A stretch of 64,000 nucleotides of DNA. Source: Paenibacillus foliorum (lineage in GTDB: Bacteria > Bacillota > Bacilli > Paenibacillales > NBRC-103111). Location: the NCBI RefSeq assembly GCF_013141765.1, contig NZ_WHOD01000056.1:1-64000 (forward strand), read 5' to 3'. The position numbers and the translations under genes were made by a program. This document shows, piece by piece, positions 9,054 through 19,421 of the stretch; position 1 is the stretch's first letter, and each line of letters begins with the position of its first letter. The notes under the pieces were generated by a model. That model did not search any database and had not been told where the DNA came from. It saw only the letters and a list, made by a program, of their open reading frames with translations.

Positions 9054-9920
9054 TTATTTACCCATGCTGTTTGCTTTGGTCACTCTGGAGAAAATATAGA
9101 TAGTCAATCCCAGAAACAATAAGACGATCATTAAATAAATCCAGGCTAGAGCACTCGATAGCCCATAATTAGCCGTATTGACCTTGGCAATAATCGGATT
9201 GGACGGGAATGTAAATAAATCCACTACCGTATAGATCAGATTCAACAAAATAAATGGCGTTAAGCCTGGCAGCGTAATTTTCCAAAATGTCTCCCACGGG
9301 TCCGCCCCGTCGATTCGCGCCGCCTCATACACCGAGCCCGATATGGTCTGTCTTCCAGCAATAAAGATGAGTATTTGTACGCCCGAATACCAGAGAATCA
9401 GAACAAACGAGCTGATGACTTTAATGATTGGCGCCGCCCAGGCAGCCGGCAGATAAGCACTGATATAGCTGCCTACATCCAGCTCCTGTACGATGGACAG
9501 CGTCCCTTCTCCTTGAGTAATAAACTCCTGGATGATTTGACCGCTTGAAAAAATAACCGGAAGGAAAAAGATCACCCGAAAAAAGGAGCGCCCGATGAAC
9601 TTTTGATTGAGCAAAATCGCAATCAAAAGTGAAAATAAGACTATCACGGGGATCATGATCAGCGCCTGCCGCAGGAAAGGCAGTAAATCATTGTATAGAA
9701 GACCACCGTCTGCCAACAAAATTTGCCGGTAATACTGGAACCCCACGGGTGAGTACTCCACTCCGCTTGCCGTTATTTTGACTTGGTTAAAGCTCATATA
9801 CAACGAATAAAGCAGCGGGTAAGCAACAAAGCTTAGGAATCCGATGACCCATGGCGCTATGAACATCGAGCCTTCTAATTTACGGAGAGCAGCGGCGCTC
9901 CATCTTATTTTGCGGTTCAT
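9054..9920 (-). CDS. Carbohydrate ABC transporter permease (MalF/UgpA type)
   Basis: 288 residues with six predicted membrane segments. The first follows FIAPWVIGFLSFVAYPLLYSLY, a common opening for this family. The EAA loop reads VYEAARIDGADPWETFWKITLPGL. The start overlaps the stop of the DUF5696-like gene by 4 nt (ATGA), so translation is coupled, and a GGGAGGAGG site lies just ahead. It heterodimerises with the MalG-type product of 8067-9035. The substrate is presumably an oligosaccharide; which binding protein feeds it is not certain. Confidence 0.92.
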   Translation of the reverse strand: MNRKIRWSAAALRKLEGSMFIAPWVIGFLSFVAYPLLYSLYMSFNQVKITASGVEYSPVGFQYYRQILLADGGLLYNDLLPFLRQALIMIPVIVLFSLLIAILLNQKFIGRSFFRVIFFLPVIFSSGQIIQEFITQGEGTLSIVQELDVGSYISAYLPAAWAAPIIKVISSFVLILWYSGVQILIFIAGRQTISGSVYEAARIDGADPWETFWKITLPGLTPFILLNLIYTVVDLFTFPSNPIIAKVNTANYGLSSALAWIYLMIVLLFLGLTIYIFSRVTKANSMGK

Positions 9921-12268
9921 TGCCCTCCTCCTCCCTGTACCACCATGAAGTCAAGGGCTGGGACATTGATTTTATGTTCGATGTCTATGTAAGGCGTCTC
10001 ATTATAATTCACGATAACCTTTTTGCCGCCCTCATACGTCGTTTCTTTTACTTTAGGAGCAATTGTTCTGTGACCGATTATAAATTTATTCTGTACGTCA
10101 CCAAGCGCCTTGTTATACTTCTGATATTCCTCCACAGCAGTCGACTCCCAATCGTGAACGTTCATGCTGTAGTACCAAACCGAATAGGAGCCAATCATAT
10201 CCTCGGATGGAGCCTGCGTAAGGATGAAGGCAGGACTTGAGCCGTTCTCAATACCCTTCAGCATCTCCGTTTTATACTGATTGCGCTGATTGGACCAGTT
10301 GGGGCTATAGGTAAGAAGCCCGTGAAGAACAATTTGCATGAAGGGAATTGACTCGTCTACAAACAAATCGTAAGAGTAATCATCCGATATTTGATGAATA
10401 TGACTGATATTTTTTAAACCGTACATGTTAGCCTTGTCCACACTAGTTCCACCCAATGATTCCTTGACCAGCTTGAGCATATCCTGTTGTGATTGCATTG
10501 AGCCTGTGCGACTGGAAGCATTTTCAGTATTGAAATCACTGTTCAGATGACGTCCGATTCCGTCTTCGAAATAAATACCATCCGCACCTACATCTCGATA
10601 CTGCTGCTGATCCTTAGCTACAGTTCGGGCGGCAAACTTCGTGCTCATCAACGAGATCATCTGCCTAGTAGCGAACATTTCAAACTCCATTAGCTTGCCG
10701 GCCAAATTGCGCAAGCCATCGTATCGAGGATTGAAGCCGTCACGACCATTATTGTTGTACGAGTAGCTTGCCGCCAAATAAACTGGCATGCGGAGGGAAT
10801 GGGCAAACTGAATGAATTGCTTCATGCCTTCATTGCCGCCAAGCCTTTTATCAACCGGAAATAAGCCCCCCATAGAGCTATATCCGCCCGTTTGCCACCC
10901 CAAATATTGGATGGCCATATTTTCGATACCGAGACTGTACAACCTTTTAACCATTTCCATCGCTTGGGAGGTGGATGTTCCTACTAAATACTCATCCCAC
11001 ATAAAGCCTTTTTTCACATCCGCACCAACAATGTCTACGAACAACGGAATATTGCTGCCTGCTATTTTCAAACGCTGCAGACCTTGCTCCTTGATCAGAT
11101 ATTCGCGATATTTGGCTGCCATGCCGACATAGTCGCTCTGGTCCTTCTCCAATAGATAGTATCGCATGGTTCGTTCTGATGTGAAGCGCTCCTTACTGTA
11201 GGTGAAGAAGCCCGCGTTGCCTTTTTTGCTCGTGTTTTGGAAAAATTTAATACGGTACTGCCATTCGGAGGTTGTCCAATTCGATTGGCCGAACGCACCT
11301 GCAGGCGCTGCGAATAATTTGGAATACTCTTCACCCGCCGTCATCACAGCAAGGAAGGCCTTGCCACCTGATTTCATTCCGAAAACAGGCATCCTTACAG
11401 ACTGACGTGCAGTTTTCTCTGAATAGAATGAAATATCATTACCATACACGTTCTCTCGATACACCGATTTGTCATTGATCTTATTAGGCTTGAACCGGAT
11501 CAGAGCGCCAGACCCGTCAGGGATCATCAGGTAACCGTCTTGTCCCAAGGAGGGTTCAGCTCCGAACATCGGATACAGCTTTAAATTCAGCAAGCTAAGC
11601 TTGCCTTCCTCAATGCCGCCGTCAATAATCTTAGTTTCTACAAAATCGTCCTTAATGTTCACTTCTACCGGTATTTTAAATTTCGTACCTCCAAAGTTAA
11701 ACGTTACTTTAAAGCCTGAAGAAGTGATTTGGAATCCTTCTATAGTCCCCTTATCCTCGATGAAGCTAATGAGCTTCGGCTGTGATTTGAAGTTTGCAGG
11801 GTCTATATATTCCAGCATGACCGGTGAACGGAGGTTGTTTCTCCAAGTGCCGGTGATCGTTTCAGCAGGCCATTGCTCCGGGTTAGGATAAGAGAGCCAG
11901 GTATCACCTGTACGCTTATCCTCTACTTGAAAATGACCCGAGCTGCTGTCAACGAGCAGCTTCAGCTTATCGCTTTGTGCAGCCAGCTTGAAGACCGCAC
12001 CATCCGGCAGCTCCGCCTTCAGACGAGCCGCATTCACAGCCCCTGCGGGATTCGCAGTAGGCCCAGGGGCTGGTGCAACCGCCGCAGACGCCGCTGGTGC
12101 CTGAACCGCTGGTGCCTGCGACTGCAGCTCGGGCTTATCCAATGACGTTGCCTGAACGGGCGTGTTGGCGGCGTTGATTGTCCAAGCCGTCTGTGTGACG
12201 AATAGCAGCAGGCTCAATGAGGTGGCCAATAAAGCAGATAGAGTTAGTTTATAGCGTTTGCGTTTCAT
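9917..12268 (-). CDS. Secreted DUF5696-like protein, possible glycoside hydrolase fold
   Basis: 783 residues with an N-terminal membrane/signal segment (MKRKRYKLTLSALLATSLSLLLF) followed by a Pro/Ala-rich linker to about residue 100. The rest resembles DUF5696 proteins that sit beside Paenibacillus sugar transporters (recognised from memory). Segments such as IQYLGWQTGGYSS, GGLFPVDKRLGG, MPVYLAASYSYNNN and GADGIYFEDGIGRHLNSD look like strands and loops of a TIM-barrel hydrolase with an acidic pair, but no known catalytic motif is certain. Start and stop overlap the neighbouring genes by 4 nt each, so it is tightly embedded in the transporter operon. A role in trimming or binding the imported glycan at the cell surface is likely but unproven. 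Confidence 0.75.
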   Translation of the reverse strand: MKRKRYKLTLSALLATSLSLLLFVTQTAWTINAANTPVQATSLDKPELQSQAPAVQAPAASAAVAPAPGPTANPAGAVNAARLKAELPDGAVFKLAAQSDKLKLLVDSSSGHFQVEDKRTGDTWLSYPNPEQWPAETITGTWRNNLRSPVMLEYIDPANFKSQPKLISFIEDKGTIEGFQITSSGFKVTFNFGGTKFKIPVEVNIKDDFVETKIIDGGIEEGKLSLLNLKLYPMFGAEPSLGQDGYLMIPDGSGALIRFKPNKINDKSVYRENVYGNDISFYSEKTARQSVRMPVFGMKSGGKAFLAVMTAGEEYSKLFAAPAGAFGQSNWTTSEWQYRIKFFQNTSKKGNAGFFTYSKERFTSERTMRYYLLEKDQSDYVGMAAKYREYLIKEQGLQRLKIAGSNIPLFVDIVGADVKKGFMWDEYLVGTSTSQAMEMVKRLYSLGIENMAIQYLGWQTGGYSSMGGLFPVDKRLGGNEGMKQFIQFAHSLRMPVYLAASYSYNNNGRDGFNPRYDGLRNLAGKLMEFEMFATRQMISLMSTKFAARTVAKDQQQYRDVGADGIYFEDGIGRHLNSDFNTENASSRTGSMQSQQDMLKLVKESLGGTSVDKANMYGLKNISHIHQISDDYSYDLFVDESIPFMQIVLHGLLTYSPNWSNQRNQYKTEMLKGIENGSSPAFILTQAPSEDMIGSYSVWYYSMNVHDWESTAVEEYQKYNKALGDVQNKFIIGHRTIAPKVKETTYEGGKKVIVNYNETPYIDIEHKINVPALDFMVVQGGGGQ

Positions 12269-14412
12269 CGGATCGTCACCTCCTGGTAGACCGAATACAA
12301 GAAGTCCTTTAACTCTGAGCTTAAACTGAACATAATGAAAACAAGCACACCCAGCAGGGTCATTGTAATGATTGAAAGCAGTATATTCATCACAGTTTCA
12401 CCAACGCTGTAATTTTGCATAGACTGCACCTGCCAGAACATCATCAATCCAATCCAGAGCACCATGGCTCCCTGAAGGAATAAATAAATCGAGTCCTCGC
12501 TTAAAGCCATCATATGAGACAGGACGGTCAGCGGTAATCCTATCAATACCAACGGGAATAAAGCATAAGAGCTTCCGTAAGCCACATCACGAAACCGGCC
12601 TTCTCCTCGATATATGGTGCTGATCAAATAGTTGGACACGATCCAGCAGACCCAAACTATCATAAATTGGAATAACACCGTCATCAGATCAACATCCAGA
12701 ATGATATCCGGGTTAAACTTGAAATCTGTAAAACCGCGATATATGCAAAAGCTTACTAAAGCCAGTAGCAACATAATCGAGCTGCTCGCGAACCCTCCCT
12801 TGCCTTCATAACGAATGGCACTGAACCCGTCGATCGGATGCTTCAAAATGTAGAAAGCATGTTTAAGCTGCGCGATTAGCGATATTTGCGACTCACTTCG
12901 ATTGACCCATTTTTCGCGAAATTTGCTTTTGCGGGTTACACGGTTAAAAATATAGAAAGCAAGCCCTAATACTAGGATCACGTTCATTAATGTACTGAAA
13001 TGGCTTTGGAACCAGCGAAGACGCAGCTGCCAGAATGAATCTGAATACCCTTGGATTTGCCCTGCAGCATAATAAAGCCTCTCCGCCTTGTCATATTCCT
13101 CTTTCTTGTAAGCGGCTTTTGCTAAACCAAGCATGGCCGGAGTGTAATAGGCATTCAGTCTGGAAACTTCCTTCCAAGGCTTTTCACTCTCCTCGTATCG
13201 CCCTTCCTGGGTTAGTTGATTCGCTTTATGCACCAGCTTGCCAAACTCTGACAGCCCTAACACTTGAATGACACTATTCTCTTCATCCAGAATAAATAAT
13301 TGCTTTTTAGAGTTTACAGCAATGGCAGAGGGGGTTTTGACTACACCCAATAGGGATGATGTCGCTTTCGAATCACCCGACCAGAAAAACAGCAAGTTAC
13401 CATTGGCATCGTACTGGTTCACATATTTTTGAGCCGAATCGATGACTGTAATATTCCCGTCCTTATCGACTGCCACATCGTGCAGCTTCGGCACTATTTT
13501 GTCCTTGCCAGGAAAACGGACCTCACCGAAGCTTTTAATCTTCTCCTCTGTGTCGGAGCCTTCCTTTTTCATCGCGAGCAAGTCTTTTCCCGCAATATTC
13601 AGCTTCTTGATCTGGCCTTTATCCACTTCTTTGGTAACCGTATAAATAAATCCGTTCTTATCAATCGTTACACTGCTGACCGAACCCGGCAGCTTGCTGA
13701 TCTCCCTAAGGTACATCTCCCGCGTATAGAGCATCCTTTTCATAGCGTCCATAACGGAGAACACTGTTTTATTCGCTCCGAAGAAACTTTGAAAGCTGCC
13801 CTCCGGATCCAGCTGCAGCAAGCCCTGATAACCGCCTAAAGTAGCAATGTATAAAAATCCCCGCTTATCTACAGTTACCTTAACCGGGTCATACTTGAAG
13901 GATTCCGGTATGAATTTAGAATCCGGCCGCTTGAACTCCTTGATTAGCTTTCCGCCAGAGTCCAACCGGACTATCCTTTTGTTGCCTGTATCCGCAACAT
14001 AAATGTCGCCTTTTTTGTCGATAAAAACACCTTCTGGTTTTTTCAAAGGACTTTCATCAACCTGAATAATGCGCTGTACTTCACCCTTTTCATTCAGATG
14101 TACAATCCGGTTGTTACCGGTATCCGCAATATAAACATGATCCTTCTCATCTATGAAAAGGCCCTTCGGCTGCACCAAAGGCGAATACATCTGTTTGCTA
14201 GGATCCTTCGGATCTGTCGCATAAATCCCTCTCCCCATCACTTCTACTGGTATATAGGCCGCTTGAGTCCATGTGAGCCTTTTGTAGCTGTCCTTATAAT
14301 TCGTATCGAACGGTACATAAGCCAAGGCGGTTGAAGGCAGCACGGCAGATGCCAGTAGCGTGATCATTAGGATAAGGAATAGCGGATGCCGCCATTTTTT
14401 AATAGAAACCAT
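12265..14412 (-). CDS. NHL beta-propeller protein with TPR-like segment and C-terminal Yip1-like membrane domain
   Basis: 715 residues from the ATG at 14412 (GGGAGGAG site 4-5 nt away); an ATG 45 nt upstream with AAGGAG is an alternative. A signal peptide ends near STALA. About six NHL repeats follow, for example IADTGNNRIVHLNEKGE and VADTGNKRIVRLDSGGK, forming an extracellular six-bladed propeller. A short TPR-like stretch (GLAKAAYKKEEYDKAERLYYAAG) precedes a membrane anchor. The last ~220 residues have five or so membrane spans and resemble the Yip1 domain. The gene overlaps the DUF5696-like gene by 4 nt. The combination suggests an envelope scaffold or sensor linked to the transporter; the function is not established. 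Confidence 0.82.
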   Translation of the reverse strand: MVSIKKWRHPLFLILMITLLASAVLPSTALAYVPFDTNYKDSYKRLTWTQAAYIPVEVMGRGIYATDPKDPSKQMYSPLVQPKGLFIDEKDHVYIADTGNNRIVHLNEKGEVQRIIQVDESPLKKPEGVFIDKKGDIYVADTGNKRIVRLDSGGKLIKEFKRPDSKFIPESFKYDPVKVTVDKRGFLYIATLGGYQGLLQLDPEGSFQSFFGANKTVFSVMDAMKRMLYTREMYLREISKLPGSVSSVTIDKNGFIYTVTKEVDKGQIKKLNIAGKDLLAMKKEGSDTEEKIKSFGEVRFPGKDKIVPKLHDVAVDKDGNITVIDSAQKYVNQYDANGNLLFFWSGDSKATSSLLGVVKTPSAIAVNSKKQLFILDEENSVIQVLGLSEFGKLVHKANQLTQEGRYEESEKPWKEVSRLNAYYTPAMLGLAKAAYKKEEYDKAERLYYAAGQIQGYSDSFWQLRLRWFQSHFSTLMNVILVLGLAFYIFNRVTRKSKFREKWVNRSESQISLIAQLKHAFYILKHPIDGFSAIRYEGKGGFASSSIMLLLALVSFCIYRGFTDFKFNPDIILDVDLMTVLFQFMIVWVCWIVSNYLISTIYRGEGRFRDVAYGSSYALFPLVLIGLPLTVLSHMMALSEDSIYLFLQGAMVLWIGLMMFWQVQSMQNYSVGETVMNILLSIITMTLLGVLVFIMFSLSSELKDFLYSVYQEVTIR

Positions 14413-14471
14413 AATTCTCCTCCCTAAAAAGCCTTGTAACGGCAAAACTTGCTTCATCCATACACGGCTCC

Positions 14472-15374
14472 TTACTTAATCCCCGAATGTGCCATTGTAG
14501 TAATAACCTTACCTTGAAATACAAGAAAAACGATTAAATTAGGTACGAACATGACGACAGCCGCAGCTGCAGCCGCGCCTTGTCTGGCTACACTGTTTGA
14601 AAGATTATGCGTCAAGGTCGATAAGAAAAACGGGAAGTTCTTCATCTCATCATCCTGCATAAACAGCGTTGACGTTTCCGTATTCCCCCACGAATGCTGG
14701 AAGGTAAGAATGGCTATGGTTGCAACCGCAGGCAAACAAATCGGAATAACAATCCGCAAAAAGATGATTAGCTCTGAAGCCCCATCGATTCGTGCCGCCT
14801 CCAGCAGCTCGTTCGGCAGTTGATCAATAAACTGTTTAAGCAGGAACACCCCAATCGGCATCGCCAGCATTGGCAGAATATGACCGGCATATGTATTCAT
14901 AATACCTAGATTGCTGACTATGAGATAACGTGGAATTTGTACAGTCTCCGGGGCAAACATCAGTGTAAAAATAATGGTGGAAAACACGATTTTTTGACCC
15001 CGAAATTTATGCTTGGAGATCGGGTACGCACACATAGCGCTGACGATTGTTACAAATATCACCGCGCCCCCTGAAATGACAAAGCTGTTAAATAAATAAC
15101 GGCTAATCGGCACTGTGGAGGACGATGCTACCAGAAACAGCTCAGCAAAATTTTGAAACGAAATCTCCCTCACAAAAATGTTAGGGGGGTATATGAACAG
15201 CTCGTTATAAGGCTTCAAAGCATGATTAAATATATAGATTAACGGCAGTAGCATGAAAATTGAAACCAGCACTAGCAGAACGATAAGCAGCTTTTGAAAA
15301 GCATCCATCGAATTCAGCTTGGATCGTCGCTTCCATAGGTTTAATTTGTTCAGCCACGTTACTGTACCTTGCAT
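14472..15374 (-). CDS. Carbohydrate ABC transporter permease (MalG type)
   Basis: 300 residues, about six membrane segments. The EAA loop is LLEAARIDGASELIIFLRIVIPI. The N-terminus LLVLVSIFMLLPLIYIFNHALKPYNELF is typical of MalG-like permeases. A GGGAGGAT site lies 7 nt before the ATG. It pairs with the MalF-type permease at 15459, from which it is separated by 84 bp containing a nine-G run (15447-15455 on the plus strand). With the large binding protein at 16423 and the ATPase at 19422 it forms a complete importer. Confidence 0.92.
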   Translation of the reverse strand: MQGTVTWLNKLNLWKRRSKLNSMDAFQKLLIVLLVLVSIFMLLPLIYIFNHALKPYNELFIYPPNIFVREISFQNFAELFLVASSSTVPISRYLFNSFVISGGAVIFVTIVSAMCAYPISKHKFRGQKIVFSTIIFTLMFAPETVQIPRYLIVSNLGIMNTYAGHILPMLAMPIGVFLLKQFIDQLPNELLEAARIDGASELIIFLRIVIPICLPAVATIAILTFQHSWGNTETSTLFMQDDEMKNFPFFLSTLTHNLSNSVARQGAAAAAAVVMFVPNLIVFLVFQGKVITTMAHSGIK

Positions 15375-15458
15375 GATTCATCCTCCCAAGAGCTTTTTGG
15401 AGAAAAGCTAACCTCGTAATTATTAACAGAGCTTTGCGTCTGCATTGGGGGGGGGAAA

Positions 15459-16433
15459 TTACTTCTCATTTTCAGAGAATAATCCCCAGCAAAGCTTGTT
15501 CGATGCATACATCAAAATAAGCAAAAACACGGAAATTGCGGCTGCATAACCCATCTCAAAACGGACAAATCCGTAATCGTCGATATGGTTAATAATAAGA
15601 TGCCCTGCATACTGCGGTGTCGGAGATTGGCCCGAAAGTTCAACGCCAATGGCTCCTGCCTTGAAGGTCGAAACGATGGCCATAACAGCACCAAACAGCA
15701 TTTGTGGTTTCATCGAAGGAATGGTGATGTACCATATTTCCTGCAGCCTGCTCCTCATACCGTCAATCCGTCCCGCTTCATACAGCTCGGGATTTACGTT
15801 CAGAATGCCCGCCAGCATCGCTAAAAATCCGACTCCCATACTCGACCACATCGTAACGGCGATCATCGAATTCATCAAATACGCCTTGTCTGTTACCCAC
15901 AAATTTGGCTCATCAATAAAGCCTATTTGCAATAATATGCTGTTCAGATATCCAATCCGGTCTCCTGACAGCAGAGGCAGCCAAATGATTGACATAGCCA
16001 CACCCATGGTCAACGATGGTGTATACATCGCCAAGGCGAACCATTTGCGGAATTTACCCGGCAATTGTGTTATGAGCCAAGCTAGAGCAAACGCCGCAAT
16101 ATAGCCGCCTGGACCGACAATTACAGCAAATTTAAATGTATTGGGCAGCGCATATTTTAGAAACAGCAAATCCTGCGAGATCAGATTCTGAAAATTCGTC
16201 CAGCCTATAAATTGAGGCTTTTCAATCGCGTTAAAATAAGTAAAGCTCAATACAATCGCCGCGCAGACAGGAACTAAGATAAAGGCGATAAAACATAGCA
16301 TAAACGGTGTTATAAACAGGTACGAAAATCGACTTGCCCAAATCTCCGACATAATTTGTTTGACTTTGTCTATCCAGTTCAGTCTGACTGGAACGGCCTT
16401 GTTCGATGTAAGGCGTACCCGATTACTTAACAT
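15459..16433 (-). CDS. Carbohydrate ABC transporter permease (MalF type)
   Basis: 324 residues with six membrane segments; the first is FITPFMLCFIAFILVPVCAAIVLSF. The EAA loop reads LYEAGRIDGMRSRLQEIWYITIPSM. The start lies inside the end of the binding-protein gene (11 nt overlap), with GGGGTG as binding site, so the two are translationally coupled. It is the partner of the 14472 permease and completes a MalFG-type channel. Confidence 0.92.
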   Translation of the reverse strand: MLSNRVRLTSNKAVPVRLNWIDKVKQIMSEIWASRFSYLFITPFMLCFIAFILVPVCAAIVLSFTYFNAIEKPQFIGWTNFQNLISQDLLFLKYALPNTFKFAVIVGPGGYIAAFALAWLITQLPGKFRKWFALAMYTPSLTMGVAMSIIWLPLLSGDRIGYLNSILLQIGFIDEPNLWVTDKAYLMNSMIAVTMWSSMGVGFLAMLAGILNVNPELYEAGRIDGMRSRLQEIWYITIPSMKPQMLFGAVMAIVSTFKAGAIGVELSGQSPTPQYAGHLIINHIDDYGFVRFEMGYAAAISVFLLILMYASNKLCWGLFSENEK

Positions 16434-19392
16434 ATGGATTCACCCCATCCCATGGCTTGTCGACAATTGGAAGCTCCATCGACTTGAGCACTTTGCCCGA
16501 AGCATCGATAAAGCCAAACTCCTGCTGCTTTCGCCGAAGCTCCCGGTTTACTTCTAATATAGTCATCTCTAACGAACTCCGATAGTTCGTCCCGTCGACT
16601 ACAGCACGGTTCCATGCATTATTGATTTCCCTGCCTACAAAGTAGCCGCCAGGTAGGTTAGGCATATCCTTATACCATTTCCATTGCTGCAAAATAACAT
16701 TGACATCCTCACGCTTCCAGGGAAGCTTCGTGAAGGCCTCGATATTGGCTGTATTCCAACGAAACGATACTCCGTTGAAGGCTTCCAAATCAGCTCCATA
16801 CCTCTCTTGAACATCTGCTGAAGTCCACCATTTCAGATACTGCCAGGCTTGCTCCTTACGTGTCGATGATTCAAATATGACCCCTGTTGACTGTCCGCCT
16901 CCAGCCCATCGTGCAATGGTTCCGTCTTTTTGCACGGTTCCGGGGATTTGTGCGATTCCCCAAGAGCCGTTAAGTTCTGGGGCAGCAGCAGATAATTGAA
17001 TATACATGTTATAATCAGCAAAGCCTATTGGCATATCTCCTTTACGGAAATGCTGGTAGAAGCTTGGCACTTCTTTCTCCAACGCATAAATATTGTACAG
17101 ATCCGTCCACTGCTTGAACGACTTAAAGCTTTCTGGGGTATCCAGCGCTGTTTTAATACCGTCCTTATCGAAAAATTCAGCATTATTCTGATAGAAGAAT
17201 GCCATGAACTCTTTGGGCGGCATGTAAAAATTCATATAATTTTGCTGGAGAGTTGGCAGCATATCATACACTTCATCCCAGGTATCAGGTATTGCCAATC
17301 CGAGCCGGCTTAATATATCCTTGCGGTAATATAGCACCTGGAACGACTGTGTTTCAGGAACCGCGAAATAGCCCTTGTTATAGTAAAGTGGAAGCCATGA
17401 GCCTGGACTATAACGTCTGTACACATCCTGAAAATCAGAAAACTTGGAGAGATCGTACACGCTGTTCCGGATCGCATAATCGACCGGTAAATCTTGGGAT
17501 AGTCCTAGCGCGATGTCCGGCTGATTGCCGGCTGCATTGGCCATTATCAGCATCTGGGTATTGGGCAGCAGATTGACTTTGACTTTAATACCCGTTTCCG
17601 GTGTAAACATTTCATCTGTCAGCTCCTGCAGCTGATTCACATAATCCCGGCCACGGTGAACCCACACGTTCAACACCTGGTCATCCAGCTCACTCAGCCG
17701 GTTTTTGGATTGAAAGGTATAGAAGAAATTAACGACTATGCCCTTCATTTTGGAGAACAGTGACGCTTTCATACTCGGAAAGCTTTTTTCTACAGGCGCC
17801 ACATATATTTCATCGAGCAGAAGCGGCTGCTGTACGAATGTATCCATATAACCGCTTATTTTCTCTTGAATAGATGTAATCTGATCGCTATGGTATGGAA
17901 TATCATCAACTTTGACGAGCATAGCCTCAATATCCTTGACTGTCGTATTTAAGCTTTCGCTAATGTTATCCTTGCGTCCGTTAACTTGAACGATTTGCTG
18001 CGAGAGGATTGTCATTTTCTCTGAAATCTGCTTCAAATTTACAGGTAGATCAGGCATATCCCGCTCAATTTTCCATGTACGGTTTTTGTCAACGGTGCCG
18101 CCAGTGAGCGACTTAAGATCTCGGTCGACCCTGCGTAATATATCCATAATCTCCTCTATGCCAAAAAGCACCGATTTAAAGGGAGCATGCGTTGATGACA
18201 TGGATAAAGTGTGCGTTCCCTTCTCCATATAAAACTCATACGGATTTCCCTGTTCATCCTGTAAAGGGGCTCCCTCCCATTCGCTAGAATAAGGAAAACG
18301 ATAGGACAACAGCTCTTTAAACGGCACCTTACCATCTACGACAATGCGCCGAAACGATGCTTTCTGTGAAATCGTGTTCTGCAGCGCCCTAAACGCAAGC
18401 TTATATTTGCCTGATTCGGGAATCTCAATGGTCCACGTAATTTCCTGATTTTGATTCCACCATTTCTTGCCTCCGATTGCGTTGAAGGTGTTTTTGCCCT
18501 TTGCAAGTGGTGCCATTCTTGGATCGGAATCAGATATTAGTTGTATGGCTGAATCATTCTTCCATTTGACATCTTCAGCCTGAATGGTCTTGACTTCAGC
18601 ATGTGAAGACTTCGATGACGGATAAGTGGATATAACATCCTTGTAATCCGGAATCATTGCTTGAGGTACCAGCTTGATTGATTCAATAGCTGAAGGCTCA
18701 AAGCTTTGGATTCGAAGTGTATGGCTCCCCTTGCTGAAGTACCACTGAAGCGGCTGCTCATAAGCTCCGCTGGAATCTCTCAAGGATGTTACCGACCAGC
18801 TGGAAATATCTTCGGATTTGGGCCGAATGTCATTACCGTCTACATCTTGTTTAACCGGGAGAGCATCCTTCCATTGACGGTAAAGGGCAATAGAAGAAGC
18901 TTCCCTGAAGGAATGTGTACCATCCAGCTTGATATCCCAGCTGATGGGCCTTCGTATTCCACCACCCGTAAACGGACGATAAGCAACGTGTATTTCGTAC
19001 AGCCCATCCTTGGGCATATCAATCTTATATTCAATCCAGCTCTCCTTCGGGCTGTTCCAGATCAATACATTGTCTTTCCCTTCATAGCTTCCCACTTGGG
19101 CTGCCGCTTCATCGGATTTTGCAGAGAGAGCGGCTCCTTTTAGCTCCACAGGAGCGTCCCCTGTCTTAACCCCTTTAGCTAGCCAAGCCTTCAGTGTATC
19201 TGAATAATAGGGCTCATACTCGTCGGCTTTTACCGCTCTTCCCTTTGAGACAGCATCCGTCTTTACCACATCCGCTGCCTGTACCGTCGTTTGAGGCAGC
19301 AGTGGAAGTAGAGCCGCGGATGCGAGGAGCGATCCGACCAGCTGCAAAGCGATAAAGCGTTCACGTATGATTTTGAATCGTTCCAGTTGCAT
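16423..19392 (-). CDS. Large solute-binding protein with N-terminal carbohydrate-binding-like modules
   Basis: 989 residues from the ATG at 19392, which has AAAGGA 9 nt upstream; an earlier in-frame ATG at 19419 lacks a site. A signal segment (IALQLVGSLLASAALLPLLP) ends near TTVQAA. No lipobox cysteine is visible. Two beta-rich modules follow, around residues 85-250 (YEIHVAYRPFTGGG) and 280-425 (YKLAFRALQNTISQKASFRRIVVDG), resembling carbohydrate-binding domains. A helical linker comes next, and the last ~420 residues are a family 1 solute-binding domain (NVWVHRGRDYVNQLQELTDEMF, GIKVKVNLLP, WDEVYDMLPTLQ). The usual binding protein is ~430 residues, so this is a fusion of glycan capture and delivery modules. 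It precedes its permeases in one operon. Confidence 0.88.
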   Translation of the reverse strand: MQLERFKIIRERFIALQLVGSLLASAALLPLLPQTTVQAADVVKTDAVSKGRAVKADEYEPYYSDTLKAWLAKGVKTGDAPVELKGAALSAKSDEAAAQVGSYEGKDNVLIWNSPKESWIEYKIDMPKDGLYEIHVAYRPFTGGGIRRPISWDIKLDGTHSFREASSIALYRQWKDALPVKQDVDGNDIRPKSEDISSWSVTSLRDSSGAYEQPLQWYFSKGSHTLRIQSFEPSAIESIKLVPQAMIPDYKDVISTYPSSKSSHAEVKTIQAEDVKWKNDSAIQLISDSDPRMAPLAKGKNTFNAIGGKKWWNQNQEITWTIEIPESGKYKLAFRALQNTISQKASFRRIVVDGKVPFKELLSYRFPYSSEWEGAPLQDEQGNPYEFYMEKGTHTLSMSSTHAPFKSVLFGIEEIMDILRRVDRDLKSLTGGTVDKNRTWKIERDMPDLPVNLKQISEKMTILSQQIVQVNGRKDNISESLNTTVKDIEAMLVKVDDIPYHSDQITSIQEKISGYMDTFVQQPLLLDEIYVAPVEKSFPSMKASLFSKMKGIVVNFFYTFQSKNRLSELDDQVLNVWVHRGRDYVNQLQELTDEMFTPETGIKVKVNLLPNTQMLIMANAAGNQPDIALGLSQDLPVDYAIRNSVYDLSKFSDFQDVYRRYSPGSWLPLYYNKGYFAVPETQSFQVLYYRKDILSRLGLAIPDTWDEVYDMLPTLQQNYMNFYMPPKEFMAFFYQNNAEFFDKDGIKTALDTPESFKSFKQWTDLYNIYALEKEVPSFYQHFRKGDMPIGFADYNMYIQLSAAAPELNGSWGIAQIPGTVQKDGTIARWAGGGQSTGVIFESSTRKEQAWQYLKWWTSADVQERYGADLEAFNGVSFRWNTANIEAFTKLPWKREDVNVILQQWKWYKDMPNLPGGYFVGREINNAWNRAVVDGTNYRSSLEMTILEVNRELRRKQQEFGFIDASGKVLKSMELPIVDKPWDGVNPYVK

Positions 19393-19421
19393 AACAGTCA
19401 TTCCTTTCTGATACGCCATGA

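Noticed and set aside
15447-15455. Run of nine G as a phase-variation tract
   Set aside because: It lies between the stop of one permease and the start of the next, outside codons and too far from a promoter to be a clear switch.
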